Notes under the pieces: model-generated
What the model was told of the DNA's origin: nothing
The model's database searches: none
What the model saw: the letters and a program-made list of their open reading frames with translations, nothing else
Program-made: the position numbers and the translations under genes
Shown here: piece by piece, positions 1 to 11,319 of the stretch
How the letters are laid out: each line of letters begins with the position of its first letter
Position numbering within the stretch: position 1 is the first letter of the stretch
DNA from: Streptomyces angustmyceticus
GTDB taxonomy: Bacteria > Actinomycetota > Actinomycetes > Streptomycetales > Streptomycetaceae
Reading direction: 5' to 3'
DNA length: 64,000 bases
NCBI RefSeq assembly: GCF_019933235.1
Contig: NZ_CP082945.1
Location: 3,410,001-3,474,000 of the forward strand

Positions 1-473
1 CATGTAAATGCGGGAATTCCTGCATCGTGAGACGCACAGTCACAGTATGCGTATACGGTTTCACCGCTCGCGGGTGCGATTAAGCGCGCAGGCGCGCCTC
101 CATTTCAGTGGCGGCGCTCTATGGGCGGCGCGAGGTCAGGAAGCAGCCGTCCTCCCCAGACAGGGCTGCAGGCCGGGCGGGGCGCTGAGCGGATCCGCCG
201 TCATCTGGGTCCGCCACCTACAGGCAGCCAACTGCACGCTCCTAGAACTCTCTTGATACCCAATTTGGGGAGACAGGCGGATCGTCGAACGTGACGCGCA
301 ACCCACCTTGAGTCCAGGAGGCAACGATATGAGCTTCGGAATCACCGATGGCCTGCCTCGCTGATAGGCGCTGACCAGGTGGAACGGATCGCCGGGGGCG
401 CACTGCGAACTTTTGGACTGAGCCGCTGCTTGACCGGGGTTCTCCGCCGCACCTGGTGCGCTTGCCGTGCGGC

Positions 474-513
474 CATCGGGCATCGGGCATCGGGCATCGG
501 GCATCGGGCATCG
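474..513 (+). repeat. 7-bp tandem repeat (CATCGGG)n
   Basis: Five exact copies of CATCGGG run head to tail from 474 to 508, followed by a partial copy (CATCG). This is a microsatellite-like array in non-coding DNA; the unit length of 7 bp and lack of spacers exclude a CRISPR array. Confidence 0.9.
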
Positions 514-524
514 AATGCCCCCTG

Positions 525-760
525 TCGGCTTACGGGGACCTCGTAAACATTCTCACGCAGAGCGGCGGGTACGACGATGTCCGCCGTCTCCACGAGCCGC
601 CCCTCGTCGCTGTAGTACGTCCGCCACCCTTCTGGACCCCGAGGAGCGATGCCTCCTCGGCGTTCGCTTGCCACGGCTCCGGCTGCTCCACTTTCACCGC
701 CCCAACGGGGTCACTTTCCCGAGCTAGACGCTCAACTTGTTCTTCGGCAGCTTCAAGATG
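525..760 (-). pseudogene. Frameshifted GntR/UTRA-like regulator remnant
   Basis: Reading the minus strand, one frame (760 to about 627) gives an acidic helix-like stretch ending in SLLGVQKG. A second frame (626-525) continues with WRTYYSDEGRLVETADIVV and then ENVYEVPVSR. The second piece resembles the C-terminal end of the UTRA ligand-binding domain of Streptomyces GntR regulators, where a Y-DE-GR-VE-ADIV strand is followed by YE-P. The two pieces need a frame change near 627, and no helix-turn-helix is present upstream, so this is a decayed fragment. The family call is from pattern memory and uncertain. Confidence 0.35.
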
Positions 761-1535
761 TACCCGTCACGCGAGAACAGTCTGTAACCGCTCAGTCACG
801 TTGCATGGATGACGGATGCGCGTCCCGCCCTCGGTGAGCGCCAAGTGCGTGAGGTCGGCTCTGCGGCTTTGGCCGGTGGCCTGCCCGGTTTGGGTCGAGC
901 ATGAGCAGGGGGCCGTACGCTGGCCGGCAACTCGGGCAGGCTTGTGAGCTGCCCGGAATTTGAACGAGTGGCCCCCTGGTCTTGCTCGACGCGGGACCCG
1001 AACCGGGGAGGCAGGTAAAGCCGTGGAGCCGACCGCCCCACCCCCGGCCTGGTCTTTCACCCCTTGTGGGCGCGGGCGTCGACGCCGCGCGGCCCCGGCG
1101 GCGAAGACGAGGAGGGAGCCGTGCGCCGGCGACGGCCGGCGCCGCCGCGCTGTGCGCGGCACCTCTGATCTGTGATCCGACTGCTTGCAGTTCCAGGAGG
1201 CCGGGAACGTCAGCGCTCCTGCGCCAACGTGTGGTGTGCTCCTGAACTTCCCCTACCGCGGGGCCGGGTAGCGAGCGGAGCGAGCCTTGATGAAGTAGGG
1301 AAAGTTCTATCGCGCCGGGGCCAGCCGCTTGCCGCCATGGCTTCACACGTGAGGCCTGCCCCGTGCAAGGTATCCAGGAGCCGGCCGCAGAGACCTCGGG
1401 CATGACACCGGAGCCGCCTCGGTCGTGAGTCCGGTGACCGCCGTCGGCTCGCTACAGGTTCGCCCCTCGTCGCCGACCGACTTACAGCGGCAGACCAGGC
1501 CGCGATGCCTCGTGATGTTGTCGTCCGTAGACGTC

Positions 1536-1570
1536 AGAAGCCCCAGGCCATCCACCGGCCCGGGGCTTCT
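1536..1570 (-). terminator. Hairpin downstream of tRNA-Thr
   Basis: AGAAGCCCC at 1536-1544 pairs with GGGGCTTCT at 1562-1570, and the loop contains a shorter GGCC/GGCC pairing. It begins 17 bp beyond the 3' end of the minus-strand tRNA, so it is the likely tRNA terminator. Confidence 0.7.
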
Positions 1571-1587
1571 CCCCTGTTCAAGCTCAG

Positions 1588-1661
1588 AGCCCCCTGTCGG
1601 ATTCGAACCGACGACCTTCGCTTTACAAGAGCGGTGCTCTGGCCAGCTGAGCTAAGGAGGC
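1588..1661 (-). tRNA. tRNA-Thr (anticodon UGU)
   Basis: The minus strand from 1661 to 1588 folds as a 74-nt tRNA. The acceptor stem is GCCTCCT paired with AGGGGGC with one G-T pair. The D-arm is AGCTCAGCTGGC-like, the anticodon loop CTTGTAA carries TGT, and the T-arm has the GGTTCGAATCC core. The discriminator base is T and CCA is not encoded. The anticodon UGU decodes ACA/ACG threonine codons, which are used little for ACA in this GC-rich genome. The degenerate region begins directly at its 3' end. Confidence 0.93.
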
Positions 1662-1725
1662 GTGCGTGATGCAGTGTACCCAGGTGGGCCGGGTGCGGGT
1701 TCCCAAATTGGTGAGTGCAGGGCTA

Positions 1726-1754
1726 CTGACACCGGGGGTCGGCGCGGGTAGCGT
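1726..1754 (+). promoter_or_regulatory. Putative msiK promoter
   Basis: CTGACA at 1726-1731 and TAGCGT at 1749-1754 are separated by exactly 17 bp, matching a vegetative (HrdB-type) promoter. The start would fall near 1761, just ahead of the dre-like palindrome and about 78 bp before the msiK ATG. Confidence 0.5.
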
Positions 1755-1771
1755 CACGGAGAGTCCATATC

Positions 1772-1787
1772 AGTGGACTACACCACT
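1772..1787 (+). promoter_or_regulatory. DasR-type dre operator upstream of msiK
   Basis: The 16-mer AGTGGACTACACCACT matches the DasR responsive element consensus (A-C/G-TGGTCTAGACCA-G/C-T) at 14 of 16 positions and is a near-perfect palindrome. It lies about 52 bp upstream of the msiK start and just downstream of the predicted promoter, where a bound GntR-family repressor would block transcription. DasR is the N-acetylglucosamine-responsive regulator of chitin/GlcNAc uptake in Streptomyces, and MsiK energises the DasABC chitobiose importer, so the placement makes sense. Binding is inferred from sequence only. Confidence 0.7.
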
Positions 1788-1838
1788 CCTTTTACTCGGA
1801 TCGTCCGGCACGTTCCTGCCGGTGAAGGGACTCTCACC

Positions 1839-2975
<1,137 letters not shown>

Positions 2976-3047
2976 CGGCCCCGGACCACGCGCACACGGG
3001 AGGGGACCCTCCCTGGGCGGCGAACTCGGGCCGACAGGCGTGTGTGA

Positions 3048-3086
3048 ACGGCGGCGGCGCCGGGGAGAACCTGGTGCCGCCGCCGT
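3048..3086 (+). terminator. Hairpin downstream of msiK
   Basis: A 14-bp stem (3048-3061 with 3073-3086, one G-T pair) encloses an 11-nt loop, 72 bp past the msiK stop. It lacks a T-tract, as is usual for Streptomyces terminators. The rest of 2976-3319 shows no coding pattern. Confidence 0.6.
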
Positions 3087-3319
3087 CGCGCTGCCCGCCG
3101 CACCCGAACCGCCTCCTCGTCGGAACACGCCAACGGGGCGGGCCGGAGGAGGCGCCGCCAGGGCGCCCCCCAGGAGGCTCCACCAAGACGCACCATCGGG
3201 ACATAACCGCGCTTTTCGCATCAGTGCGTCAACATCGCAACCGCACCAATGAGCCCGTCTGTCCCTCGATATGGTGACCAAATGTCGCCAAATCATCACT
3301 CCTCGCTACCATCTCGACC

Positions 3320-3736
3320 GTGAACTCCGCAGCCCGCCGCATCGGCAGAACTCTCGCCCTCGTCCTTCCCGTCGTCCTCGTGCTGTCCGGGACCCTCGCG
3401 GTCACCCGCGTCCCGTGGGCATCGACGGCCACCGACTCCCAGGTGCTGACCGCGTCGGCCGGGAAGGCCTCCACCAAGGCCGGTCCCAGCGCCCCCGAGG
3501 ACGCTCTGCGCAAGCGCCTCCTCGTCGAACTCCAGGAGAAGGACCCGGGCGTCGCCCTGACCCACCTCCAGGAGGCCACCACCAAGCGGCCCTCACTGGC
3601 CAAGCACTGCGTCTCCATCGCCCGTGACCTCGGCCGTGCCGCGGTCGCCAAGTACGGCGCCGCACACCGTGCCCAGGCGTTCTCCCGCCCGGTCTGCGAC
3701 ACCTCCTTCGCCACCGGCGTCGCCGCCGCCCAGTGA
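3320..3736 (+). CDS. Small exported protein, unknown function
   Basis: A 138-aa protein starting at GTG 3320. Residues 1-8 contain three arginines, followed by a hydrophobic stretch (about residues 11-27, LALVLPVVLVLSGTLAV) and a likely signal-peptide cleavage near residues 34-38. The mature part is helical and basic, with two cysteines (KHCVS and PVCDTS) that could form a disulfide outside the cell. I recognise no domain. High third-position GC supports real coding. It stands alone between the msiK terminator and the nucleotidyltransferase gene, 30 bp upstream of the latter, so it could be cotranscribed with it. Confidence 0.75.
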   Translation: MNSAARRIGRTLALVLPVVLVLSGTLAVTRVPWASTATDSQVLTASAGKASTKAGPSAPEDALRKRLLVELQEKDPGVALTHLQEATTKRPSLAKHCVSIARDLGRAAVAKYGAAHRAQAFSRPVCDTSFATGVAAAQ

Positions 3737-3766
3737 CCCCCGCCCGCACCGCATAAGGTGCGGCCC

Positions 3767-4495
3767 ATGACAGGTGCCCAGCATCCTCACCCCACGCAGG
3801 CCGTGGTCCTGGCCGGTGGCCAGGGCTCGCGTCTCCGCCCGTACACCGACGACCGCCCCAAGCCGATGGTCGAGATTCCCGGCACCGGGACCCCGATCAT
3901 CGGCCACCAGCTGAGCTGGCTGGCCTCGGAGGGCGTCACCGACGTCGTCGTCTCCTGCGGGCATCTCGCCGGGGTGCTCCAGGAATGGCTGGACGGCGCC
4001 CAACTGCCGTTGCGCGTCACGACCGTTGTCGAGACCGTGCCGCTGGGCCGCGGCGGCGGCCTCAAGTACGCGGCCGGCTCCCTCCCCCGCCCGGACGAGC
4101 CCTGGTACGCCACCAACGGCGACATCTGGACCCGCTTCCCGCTCCGCGAGATGGCCGCCTTCCACCACGAGCGCGACGCCGAGGCCACCCTCGCGCTGGC
4201 CCGCCCCCGCATCCCCTGGGGCGCCGTGGAGACCGACGCGTTCGGGCACGTCCTGGACTTCATCGAGTCGCCGCCCTCGCCGTATCTCATCAACGCCGGC
4301 GTCTACGTCTTCTCCGCGGCCTTCACCGAGCTGCTCCCCGACCGCGGCGACCACGAGCGCACCACCTTCCCGCGCCTCGCCCGCGAACGCCGCCTGGCCG
4401 GCTTCCCGCTGCCCCAGGGCGCCTACTGGCGCGCCATCGACACCGCCAAGGACCTCACCGAGGCGGCCGAGGAACTGACCGCCCACGGGGGTTGA
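3767..4495 (+). CDS. Sugar-1-phosphate nucleotidyltransferase
   Basis: A 242-aa enzyme of the NDP-sugar pyrophosphorylase (GT-A fold) family, which makes an NDP-sugar from NTP and a sugar-1-phosphate. The nucleotide loop GGQGSRLRP is at residues 17-25, with the PKP lysine at 32 and the metal-binding NGD at 117-119. It is shorter than classical GlmU or RfbA and lacks the left-handed beta-helix, so it is a minimal, ManC/GCD1-like single-domain form. The exact sugar is not readable from the sequence. ATG 3767 was preferred over GTG 3758 because AAGGTG sits at a suitable distance. A GC hairpin follows at 4502-4540. Confidence 0.85.
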   Translation: MTGAQHPHPTQAVVLAGGQGSRLRPYTDDRPKPMVEIPGTGTPIIGHQLSWLASEGVTDVVVSCGHLAGVLQEWLDGAQLPLRVTTVVETVPLGRGGGLKYAAGSLPRPDEPWYATNGDIWTRFPLREMAAFHHERDAEATLALARPRIPWGAVETDAFGHVLDFIESPPSPYLINAGVYVFSAAFTELLPDRGDHERTTFPRLARERRLAGFPLPQGAYWRAIDTAKDLTEAAEELTAHGG

Positions 4496-4501
4496 GGGAC
4501 C

Positions 4502-4540
4502 CCGGCCCGGGCCCCGCCTCCGGCCCAGGCCCCGGGCCGG
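4502..4540 (+). terminator. Hairpin after nucleotidyltransferase gene
   Basis: CCGGCCCGGG at 4502-4511 pairs with CCCGGGCCGG at 4531-4540, 7 bp past the stop codon. It has no T-tract. The gap to 4716 holds only C-rich sequence and GGGACAG-like direct repeats near 4640-4670. Confidence 0.5.
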
Positions 4541-4716
4541 CTCCGGCGCCTCCCCTCCCCCCCCCGCACACAGACCTGTCCCCGACCACCCCACCCCCAC
4601 ACGGCCGGCACACCCAGCCACACAAGGAACAGAGCAATCGGGGACAGGAAGGGACAGGGAAGGGGACAGTCAGCAGCAGCCAGGAACGGCAGGCATCCGC
4701 CGGCCTGGAAGACCCC

Positions 4717-6351
4717 TCAGCCCAGGAGCCCGCCCAGGCTCCCACCCCCGGAGTCGCCTCCGGAGCCACCGGAGCCGGTGCTGCTCGTGCCGGTGGTGCC
4801 GCCGCCGGTGCCGCCCGTCGAGCTCGGTACGTGGGTCGGTACCGGGGCGCGGGTCGGGACGGTCTGCTGGGGGGCGCTGGTGGTCGCTCCCGGCTGCTGC
4901 GAGAGGCCGCTGCCGCTGCTCGTCGACCGTCCCGTGCCGGAGGTCGAGGCGGACGGCGTGCCGGGCTTGCGGGCCTTGTGCGAGGCGTTGGCGGAGGGCG
5001 TTCCCGGACGCGGTGCGGCGCTGCCCCTGTGGTGCTTGCCGGGGCGGGGGGTGTGCTTGCCGGGGCGGGGCAGCGGGGAGCCGGGGAGGTTGTTGATCGC
5101 GGGCTCGCCGGGGCGGGGGACGGTCGCGACGGTCGCGGAGCGCACGGCGCCGCCGAGCAGCGAGCCGACGAGCAGGGTCAGTCCGGCCACCACCGTGGTC
5201 ATCACGGCGCCGCGGCGCAGCACCCGGCGCCGCAGGTCGGCGACCTCGACGCGGGGGCCGAGGCGCCGCCAGGCCTCGCCGGCCAGCCGTCCGTCCATGG
5301 AGTAGACGGGCGCGCCCGCGATGATCAGCGGGCTCCAGGCGGCGAGGTAGATGATGTGCGGGGCGTCGTAGGCGGGGACGGTGCGCCAGCTGACGGTCAT
5401 CAGCAGCGCCGCCGAGAGCAGCGCGCCGAAGGACGCGGCGACGCGCTGCCACAGTCCGCAGATGGTCAGGACGCCGACGACGACCTGGAGGAAGGCGACG
5501 GTCAGACCGGCGCCGACGGGGTGCGAGACGGCGAAGTCCCGCAGCGGCACGGCCAGCGCCCAGGGGTCGAGCGCCAGCAGCCACTTGACCATCGAGCCCC
5601 GCTCGCCGCCCTCGAAGTAGACGGGGTCGCAGAGCTTGCCCATGCCGGCGTAGACGGAGATCAGTCCGAGGAAGATGCGCAGCGGGAGCAGGACGACGCC
5701 GAGGTTCATCCGGCGGCCCGGGTAGTACGCGTGCCGCACGCTGTCGGTGCCGCGGCGCTTGCCGGGGTCGTAGCCGTCCGGCGCGTCGAACCGGTCGTCG
5801 CCGTAGTGGTCGTCGTGGCCGCGGTTGCCGTAGGGGCCGCGGTAGGAGGGTTCGCGGTCGGTGTCGCCGTACGCGCTGCCCACGGGGCGTACGCCGCGCA
5901 GCAGGGGGGTGCGGTCGGAGTCGGCGGGGCCGCGCTGGCCGATCACGGTCTGGGCGGGGGCGCCGTCGCCGAGGCGGACCCGGGGCAGCACCTGGGTCGT
6001 GCCGACGTCGTCGGTCGGCGCGCCGTCGAGGCCGACGCCCGCGTCGCGCACCGCGTGCAGGAGCTGGGTGGTGGCGCCGGCCGTGCCGCCCGGTGCGGTG
6101 CGGCCGCTCCACACCACGGGCGCCCGGCGTCTGGCACCGTCCGCCGAGCCCCGGATGGCGGGGATGCGCGCGGTGTCGGACCAGGCGCCGCGCGGCGCGG
6201 GCGCGGCGAGCTGTACGCGGAAACTGGCGTGGTTGACGATGACCTGCGCGGGATCGCACGGCACCTTGACCGAGCTCAGGCCCGGCTCGTCATCGAAGCC
6301 CGGCGAGCGTCCCCCCGTAGGCGTGCGGGGTGTTCTGGTGTCCACGCTCAT
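4717..6351 (-). CDS. DoxX-family membrane protein with long disordered tails
   Basis: A 544-aa protein. The first 205 residues or so are hydrophilic and Arg/Asp/Gly-rich. A DoxX-type four-helix membrane domain follows, beginning RMNLGVVLLPLRIFLGLISVYAGMG-like and containing the GLWQRVAA turn. A further membrane helix (VMTTVVAGLTLLVGSLLGG) leads into a proline- and then Ser/Gly-rich tail of about 140 residues carrying three RPGKH-type repeats and a run of glycines. DoxX proteins are small membrane proteins linked to thiol or oxidative-stress chemistry; the function of this large form is unknown. It converges with the nucleotidyltransferase gene. Confidence 0.8.
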   Translation of the reverse strand: MSVDTRTPRTPTGGRSPGFDDEPGLSSVKVPCDPAQVIVNHASFRVQLAAPAPRGAWSDTARIPAIRGSADGARRRAPVVWSGRTAPGGTAGATTQLLHAVRDAGVGLDGAPTDDVGTTQVLPRVRLGDGAPAQTVIGQRGPADSDRTPLLRGVRPVGSAYGDTDREPSYRGPYGNRGHDDHYGDDRFDAPDGYDPGKRRGTDSVRHAYYPGRRMNLGVVLLPLRIFLGLISVYAGMGKLCDPVYFEGGERGSMVKWLLALDPWALAVPLRDFAVSHPVGAGLTVAFLQVVVGVLTICGLWQRVAASFGALLSAALLMTVSWRTVPAYDAPHIIYLAAWSPLIIAGAPVYSMDGRLAGEAWRRLGPRVEVADLRRRVLRRGAVMTTVVAGLTLLVGSLLGGAVRSATVATVPRPGEPAINNLPGSPLPRPGKHTPRPGKHHRGSAAPRPGTPSANASHKARKPGTPSASTSGTGRSTSSGSGLSQQPGATTSAPQQTVPTRAPVPTHVPSSTGGTGGGTTGTSSTGSGGSGGDSGGGSLGGLLG

Positions 6352-6457
6352 CTAACCGAGTGACCCGCGTTTAAGACACTGCCTTGACCGGGGCGATCTG
6401 TCCGAGACCCGTCAAAAGATCACGGGACACCGGAAAGGCGTACAGAGGGTCAGGTTC

Positions 6458-6501
6458 TGCCCCGGGGTGTGGCGCGGGCGTGGGCCGGCCGCCCCGGGGC
6501 A
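6458..6501 (-). terminator. Hairpin downstream of rlmB
   Basis: TGCCCCGGGG at 6458-6467 pairs with CCCCGGGGCA at 6492-6501, starting 8 bp beyond the minus-strand rlmB stop. No T-tract. Confidence 0.5.
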
Positions 6502-6508
6502 CCCCGGC

Positions 6509-7465
6509 TCAGCTGCGGCGGCGCGCCGCCTCCCACAGGACGACACCGGCCGCGACACCGGCGTTCAGCGACTCCGCGCCGCCCGGCATCGGGATCCGCA
6601 CCCGCACGTCGCAGGTCTCGCCGACCAGCCGCGACAGGCCCTTGCCCTCGCTGCCGACGACGATGACGACCGGGCCGTCCAGCGCCTCGACGTCCTGCAG
6701 CTCCAGCTCGCCGTCCGCGGCCAGACCGACGACGGTCAGACCGGCCTTCTGGTAGGACTCCAGGGTCCGGGTCAGGTTGGTGGCGCGCGCGACCGGCGTA
6801 CGGGCCGCGGTGCCCGCCGAGGTCTTCCAGGCACCGGCCGTCATCCCGGCCGCCCGGCGCTCCGGCACGACCACGCCGTGGCCGCCGAAGGCGCTCACGG
6901 AGCGGACCACGGCACCGAGGTTGCGCGGGTCGGTGACGCCGTCGAGCGCGACGATCAGCGGGTCGTCACCGTCGTCGAAGGCGGCCGCGGCCAGGTCCTC
7001 GGGGTGCGCGTAGTCGTACGGCGGGACCTGCAGGACCAGGCCCTGGTGGTTGAGGCCGTTGGTCATCCGGTCCAGCTCGGGGCGCGGCGCCTCCATCAGG
7101 TTGATGTCGCCGCGCTCCGAGGCGAGCTGGAGTGCGGCGCGCACCCGCTCGTCGGTGTCGATGAACTGCTGGACGTAGAGGGTGGTCGCGGGCACGCCGT
7201 CGCGCAGCGCCTCGAAGACCGGGTTGCGGCCGACGACCAGCTCGGCGGTGCCCTTGGCGCCGCCGCGGCGCGGGGCCGGGCGGCGCGACGCGGCCTGCTT
7301 CGCCTTGGCGTTGGCGACGCGGTTCTTGACGTGTCCCTTTCGCTCGGAGGCGGGCGGGGTCGGGCCCTTGCCCTCCAGGCCCCGGCGCCGCTTACCGCCG
7401 CTGCCGACCTGCGCGCCCTTCTTGTTGGACGTGCGGCGGTTCCTGCGCTGGCTGTTGCCGGCCAT
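6509..7465 (-). CDS. rlmB: 23S rRNA (guanosine-2'-O)-methyltransferase RlmB-like (TrmH/SpoU family)
   Basis: A 318-aa SPOUT-class 2'-O-methyltransferase. Residues 1-72 form an Arg/Lys-rich, probably disordered RNA-binding tail. The substrate-binding domain starts at [15 protein letters not shown]. The knotted catalytic domain carries the three family motifs: NLGAVVRS with the catalytic Asn/Arg, [10 protein letters not shown], and [17 protein letters not shown]. RlmB methylates G2251 of E. coli 23S rRNA; actinomycete homologues next to cysS are usually annotated this way. It is transcribed with cysS after a 128-bp gap. A GTACGTAC palindrome lies in that gap, so an internal promoter is possible. 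Confidence 0.92.
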   Translation of the reverse strand: MAGNSQRRNRRTSNKKGAQVGSGGKRRRGLEGKGPTPPASERKGHVKNRVANAKAKQAASRRPAPRRGGAKGTAELVVGRNPVFEALRDGVPATTLYVQQFIDTDERVRAALQLASERGDINLMEAPRPELDRMTNGLNHQGLVLQVPPYDYAHPEDLAAAAFDDGDDPLIVALDGVTDPRNLGAVVRSVSAFGGHGVVVPERRAAGMTAGAWKTSAGTAARTPVARATNLTRTLESYQKAGLTVVGLAADGELELQDVEALDGPVVIVVGSEGKGLSRLVGETCDVRVRIPMPGGAESLNAGVAAGVVLWEAARRRS

Positions 7466-7593
7466 GGGTCACCTGTTTCTTCACTGCTCTCGACGTCTCG
7501 CGACGTGGAGTGGGTACGTACGTATGGAATGAGTGTCGCCCGCGGCCACCGCGCGGGGCGAATCCGGGTGGCCGACGAGGCGTGCGGCCCAGG

Positions 7594-8988
<1,395 letters not shown>

Positions 8989-9107
8989 GGAACCAGGGTA
9001 GTCGGAACGAGGCAGTGCCCCGCGACCCATTCGGCCACGGGGTGACAGAAGCCTCACACGCGGCCGATTTCGCCGGCGGCGCGGCGCCGGCGCGGGCCGC
9101 GGGCCCG

Positions 9108-9512
9108 TCAGATGCTGCCGACCACCTTGCGCGGGGTGACCCGGACCACGACCCGCGCGGCGTCGTCGGCCGACGCCGGATTGAACTCCGCGTACGGCTT
9201 GCCGGTGTACTTCCGCGACAGCTCGTCGATCAGCTCCGGCCCGCCCTCTGTGGTGAGGACGGCCGAACCCCGGACCTCGGCGTAGGTGTACGGGGCGTCG
9301 AAGGGCTGGACGACGACCGAGACCCGCGGGTCGCGCCGGAGGTTGGCCTCCTTGCGCCGGCCGACGGTCGTCGAGAACAGCAGGTCGTCGCCGTCCCGCT
9401 TCACCCAGACCGGGGAGACCTGCGGGCTGCCGTCGGGCTGGACGGTCGCCACGGTCACGAAGACCGGGCTGTCGAGGAGCTGCTTGAGGTCGTCGGACAG
9501 GGTGGCGGTCAC
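9108..9512 (-). CDS. PPOX-class F420/FMN-dependent oxidoreductase
   Basis: A 134-aa split-barrel protein of the pyridoxamine-phosphate-oxidase-like family (Rv1155/FDOR-B type). The family strand FVTVATVQPDGSPQVSPVWV and the following DDLLFSTTVGRRKEANLRRDPRVSV with its Arg-Lys-x-x-Asn-x-x-x-Asp-Pro pattern are clear, as is the Tyr-x-Glu-Val-Arg-Gly segment. Such proteins bind F420 or FMN and reduce small substrates; the substrate here is unknown. GTG 9512 is chosen over GTG 9545 because GGAAGG sits 7 bases before it. It is a single gene between cysS and ispF. Confidence 0.85.
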   Translation of the reverse strand: MTATLSDDLKQLLDSPVFVTVATVQPDGSPQVSPVWVKRDGDDLLFSTTVGRRKEANLRRDPRVSVVVQPFDAPYTYAEVRGSAVLTTEGGPELIDELSRKYTGKPYAEFNPASADDAARVVVRVTPRKVVGSI

Positions 9513-9650
9513 GAGGGGTCCTTCCTGCGGGCCTTCCGGGGACACGGGTACTCCGATCCTCCCCCCAACACCCGTGCGGCGCCCGGCATTCCGCGCGAGC
9601 GGGGGAACGCCGGGCGCCGCACCGGCCGTGCCGGACGCCGTGGCCGCCGG

Positions 9651-10187
9651 TCAGGCCGTACGGAAGACGATCGCCGTGGCGACCGCGGCCAGGCCCTCGG
9701 CGCGGCCGGTCAGCCCCAGCCCGTCCGAGGTCGTGCCGGAGACCGAGACCGGCGCGCCGGCCGCCGCCGACAGCGCCTTCTGGGCCTCGTCCCGCCGCTT
9801 GCCGACCTTCGGGCGGACCCCGATGACCTGCACCGCGACGTTGCCGATGGTGAAGCCCTCGGCCCGGACGATCCGGGCGGCCTCGGCGAGCAGCGTCACG
9901 CCGGAGGCGCCGGACCACTCGGGACGGCTGGTGCCGAAGTGCGCCCCCAGGTCGCCGACGCCGGCCGCCGAGAACAGCGCGTCGCAGGCCGCGTGGGCTG
10001 CCACGTCGCCGTCGCTGTGCCCGGCCAGGCCGTAGCCGTCGCTCTCCGCGGCGTCCCAGAGCAGCCCGGCGCACCACAGCTCGCGGCCCGGCTCGAAGGC
10101 GTGCACATCGGTGCCGATCCCGACGAGGGGGACGACGGCGGGCACGGCCGCGGCGGGCCGGGTCGGGTCCTGCTCAGACATAGCCAT
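9651..10187 (-). CDS. ispF: 2-C-methyl-D-erythritol 2,4-cyclodiphosphate synthase
   Basis: A 178-aa enzyme of the non-mevalonate (MEP) isoprenoid pathway, converting CDP-ME-2-phosphate to MEcPP with loss of CMP. Metal ligands are in GIGTDVHAF (DxH), the substrate loop is [14 protein letters not shown], and the C-terminal motif is [14 protein letters not shown]. The first 15 residues are an actinobacterial extension. ATG 10187 was chosen because AGGAGG lies exactly 7 bases upstream, inside the ispD 3' end. The start overlaps ispD by 14 bp, so the two are translationally coupled. Confidence 0.96.
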   Translation of the reverse strand: MAMSEQDPTRPAAAVPAVVPLVGIGTDVHAFEPGRELWCAGLLWDAAESDGYGLAGHSDGDVAAHAACDALFSAAGVGDLGAHFGTSRPEWSGASGVTLLAEAARIVRAEGFTIGNVAVQVIGVRPKVGKRRDEAQKALSAAAGAPVSVSGTTSDGLGLTGRAEGLAAVATAIVFRTA

Positions 10188-10920
10188 CGGTGGCCCTCCT
10201 GCGGGCGAGTACGGCCTCGGCCAGGACCAGGTCCAGCGGCCGGGTCACCTTGAACGCTTCCTCGTGGCCCGGGACGACCACGACCGGCGATCCGAGCCGT
10301 TCGACCAGCCCGGCGTCGTCGGTGGCGCCCTCGCCCTCGACGACGGTGTCGTGCGCCTTGCGCAGGGTCGCCAGGTCGAAGCCCTGCGGGGTCTGCACGG
10401 CGCGCAGCAGGGCCCGCTCCGGGGTGCCGACCACCGGCTCCGGGGAGCCCTGCGGCTGCGGGTCGACCTGCTTGACGGTGTCGGCGAGCGGCAGCGCGGG
10501 GACGACGGCGGGCGCACCGCCGCGCACCGCGGCGACCACCGCGTCGACCGTCTCGACGGGCACCAGCGGGCGCGCGGCGTCGTGCACCAGCACGACGTCG
10601 ATGGTGTCCGGGAGCGCGGCCAGGCCGAGCCGTACGGACTCCTGGCGGGTCTGCCCGCCGGGGACCACCTCCAGGTCGGTGCGCTCGGGGAGCGGGTGCT
10701 CGTGGAGGAGGCGGGAGACCTCGGCGGCGCCGTCGGGCGGGGCGACCACGACGATCAGCGAGACGGCTCGGGAGGCGGCCATCGCGCGGACGGCGTGCAC
10801 CAGCATGGGGGTACCGCCCAGTGCGCGCAGCGCCTTGGGGGTGCCGGGACCGAGCCGGACACCGCGGCCGGCGGCGGGGATCACCGCGGCCGTGCGGGCC
10901 GGGCGGGAGGGATCTGGCAT
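10174..10920 (-). CDS. ispD: 2-C-methyl-D-erythritol 4-phosphate cytidylyltransferase
   Basis: A 248-aa cytidylyltransferase that forms CDP-methylerythritol from MEP and CTP. It has the nucleotide loop [10 protein letters not shown] with the following PKAL lysine, [24 protein letters not shown] and the C-terminal [11 protein letters not shown]. It lies upstream of ispF in a two-gene operon, an arrangement widespread in bacteria. Its upstream region (10921-11319) separates it from carD, which reads in the same direction. Confidence 0.95.
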   Translation of the reverse strand: MPDPSRPARTAAVIPAAGRGVRLGPGTPKALRALGGTPMLVHAVRAMAASRAVSLIVVVAPPDGAAEVSRLLHEHPLPERTDLEVVPGGQTRQESVRLGLAALPDTIDVVLVHDAARPLVPVETVDAVVAAVRGGAPAVVPALPLADTVKQVDPQPQGSPEPVVGTPERALLRAVQTPQGFDLATLRKAHDTVVEGEGATDDAGLVERLGSPVVVVPGHEEAFKVTRPLDLVLAEAVLARRRATDGYV

Positions 10921-11319
10921 CGATGACTCCGGAGTCCGGGGCGAGCCCGGAATTGACGCAGACAGGTTTGTTTCCTCGGGCGAGGTGGGTATGGCCCTGG
11001 AGGTAGCCCCGGCCGGAGGCTGGGGAAGTGCCGGGCGCGACGCCTTGACCGGACCCTTCCGTGACAGCGGTCGAGGCAGCAGCCCGGGCCCGGCACGCCA
11101 CAGGGGCCGGCGCCTGCCGGTCCCGGCAGGTCATCAACCCCATAAAGCCCCATAAGCCAAGGTCGCACCGCTCATGACGCGGCTCGTGAGGCTCGTGACA
11201 CCGCAGCAGATATGCCGCAGCGCCCGGCAACAGACCGTCTCACAGGGAAACGGTCGTCACTCGGGCACCGCGGCATTGCTACGTCGTCGCTGCGCTGGCT
11301 CTCACCGGCGCACACGTCG
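10921..11319. other. Intergenic region between carD and ispDF
   Basis: No gene is supported in these 399 bases. On the minus strand, 11138-11155 holds a 10-bp-period direct repeat (CCCCATAA twice on the plus strand). CCTGCCGG/CCGGCAGG at 11113-11130 forms a short hairpin. GACCGT (11233-11238) pairs with ACGGTC (11250-11255), a weak hairpin 65 bp past the carD stop that could be its terminator. The ispD promoter is expected in this interval, but I cannot place it with confidence. Confidence 0.5.

Larger units (their letters stand above)
1..1587. other. Degenerate intergenic region 3' of tRNA-Thr
   Basis: No intact gene is supported here. Open frames on both strands are short, overlap one another, use mixed codons and match no family I recognise, apart from a broken GntR-like fragment on the minus strand (525-760). 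A run of 7-bp tandem repeats lies at 474-513. The position immediately 3' of a tRNA gene and the decayed coding fragment suggest the remains of a tRNA-associated insertion; that is inference. I see no integrase, no transposase and no second copy of the tRNA 3' end that would mark an attachment site. Confidence 0.6.

Noticed and set aside
474..513. CRISPR-like tandem repeat
   Set aside because: Units are 7 bp and have no spacers, so it is a simple microsatellite.
990..1010. Second attachment-site copy of the tRNA 3' end
   Set aside because: Only a short GACCCGAACC similarity is seen, much less than the 20 or more bases expected for an att core.
3985..6363. A 792-codon plus-strand frame opposite the DoxX gene
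   Set aside because: Arg/Gly/Ala-rich shadow without motifs, whereas the minus-strand frame has clear membrane helices and DoxX segments.
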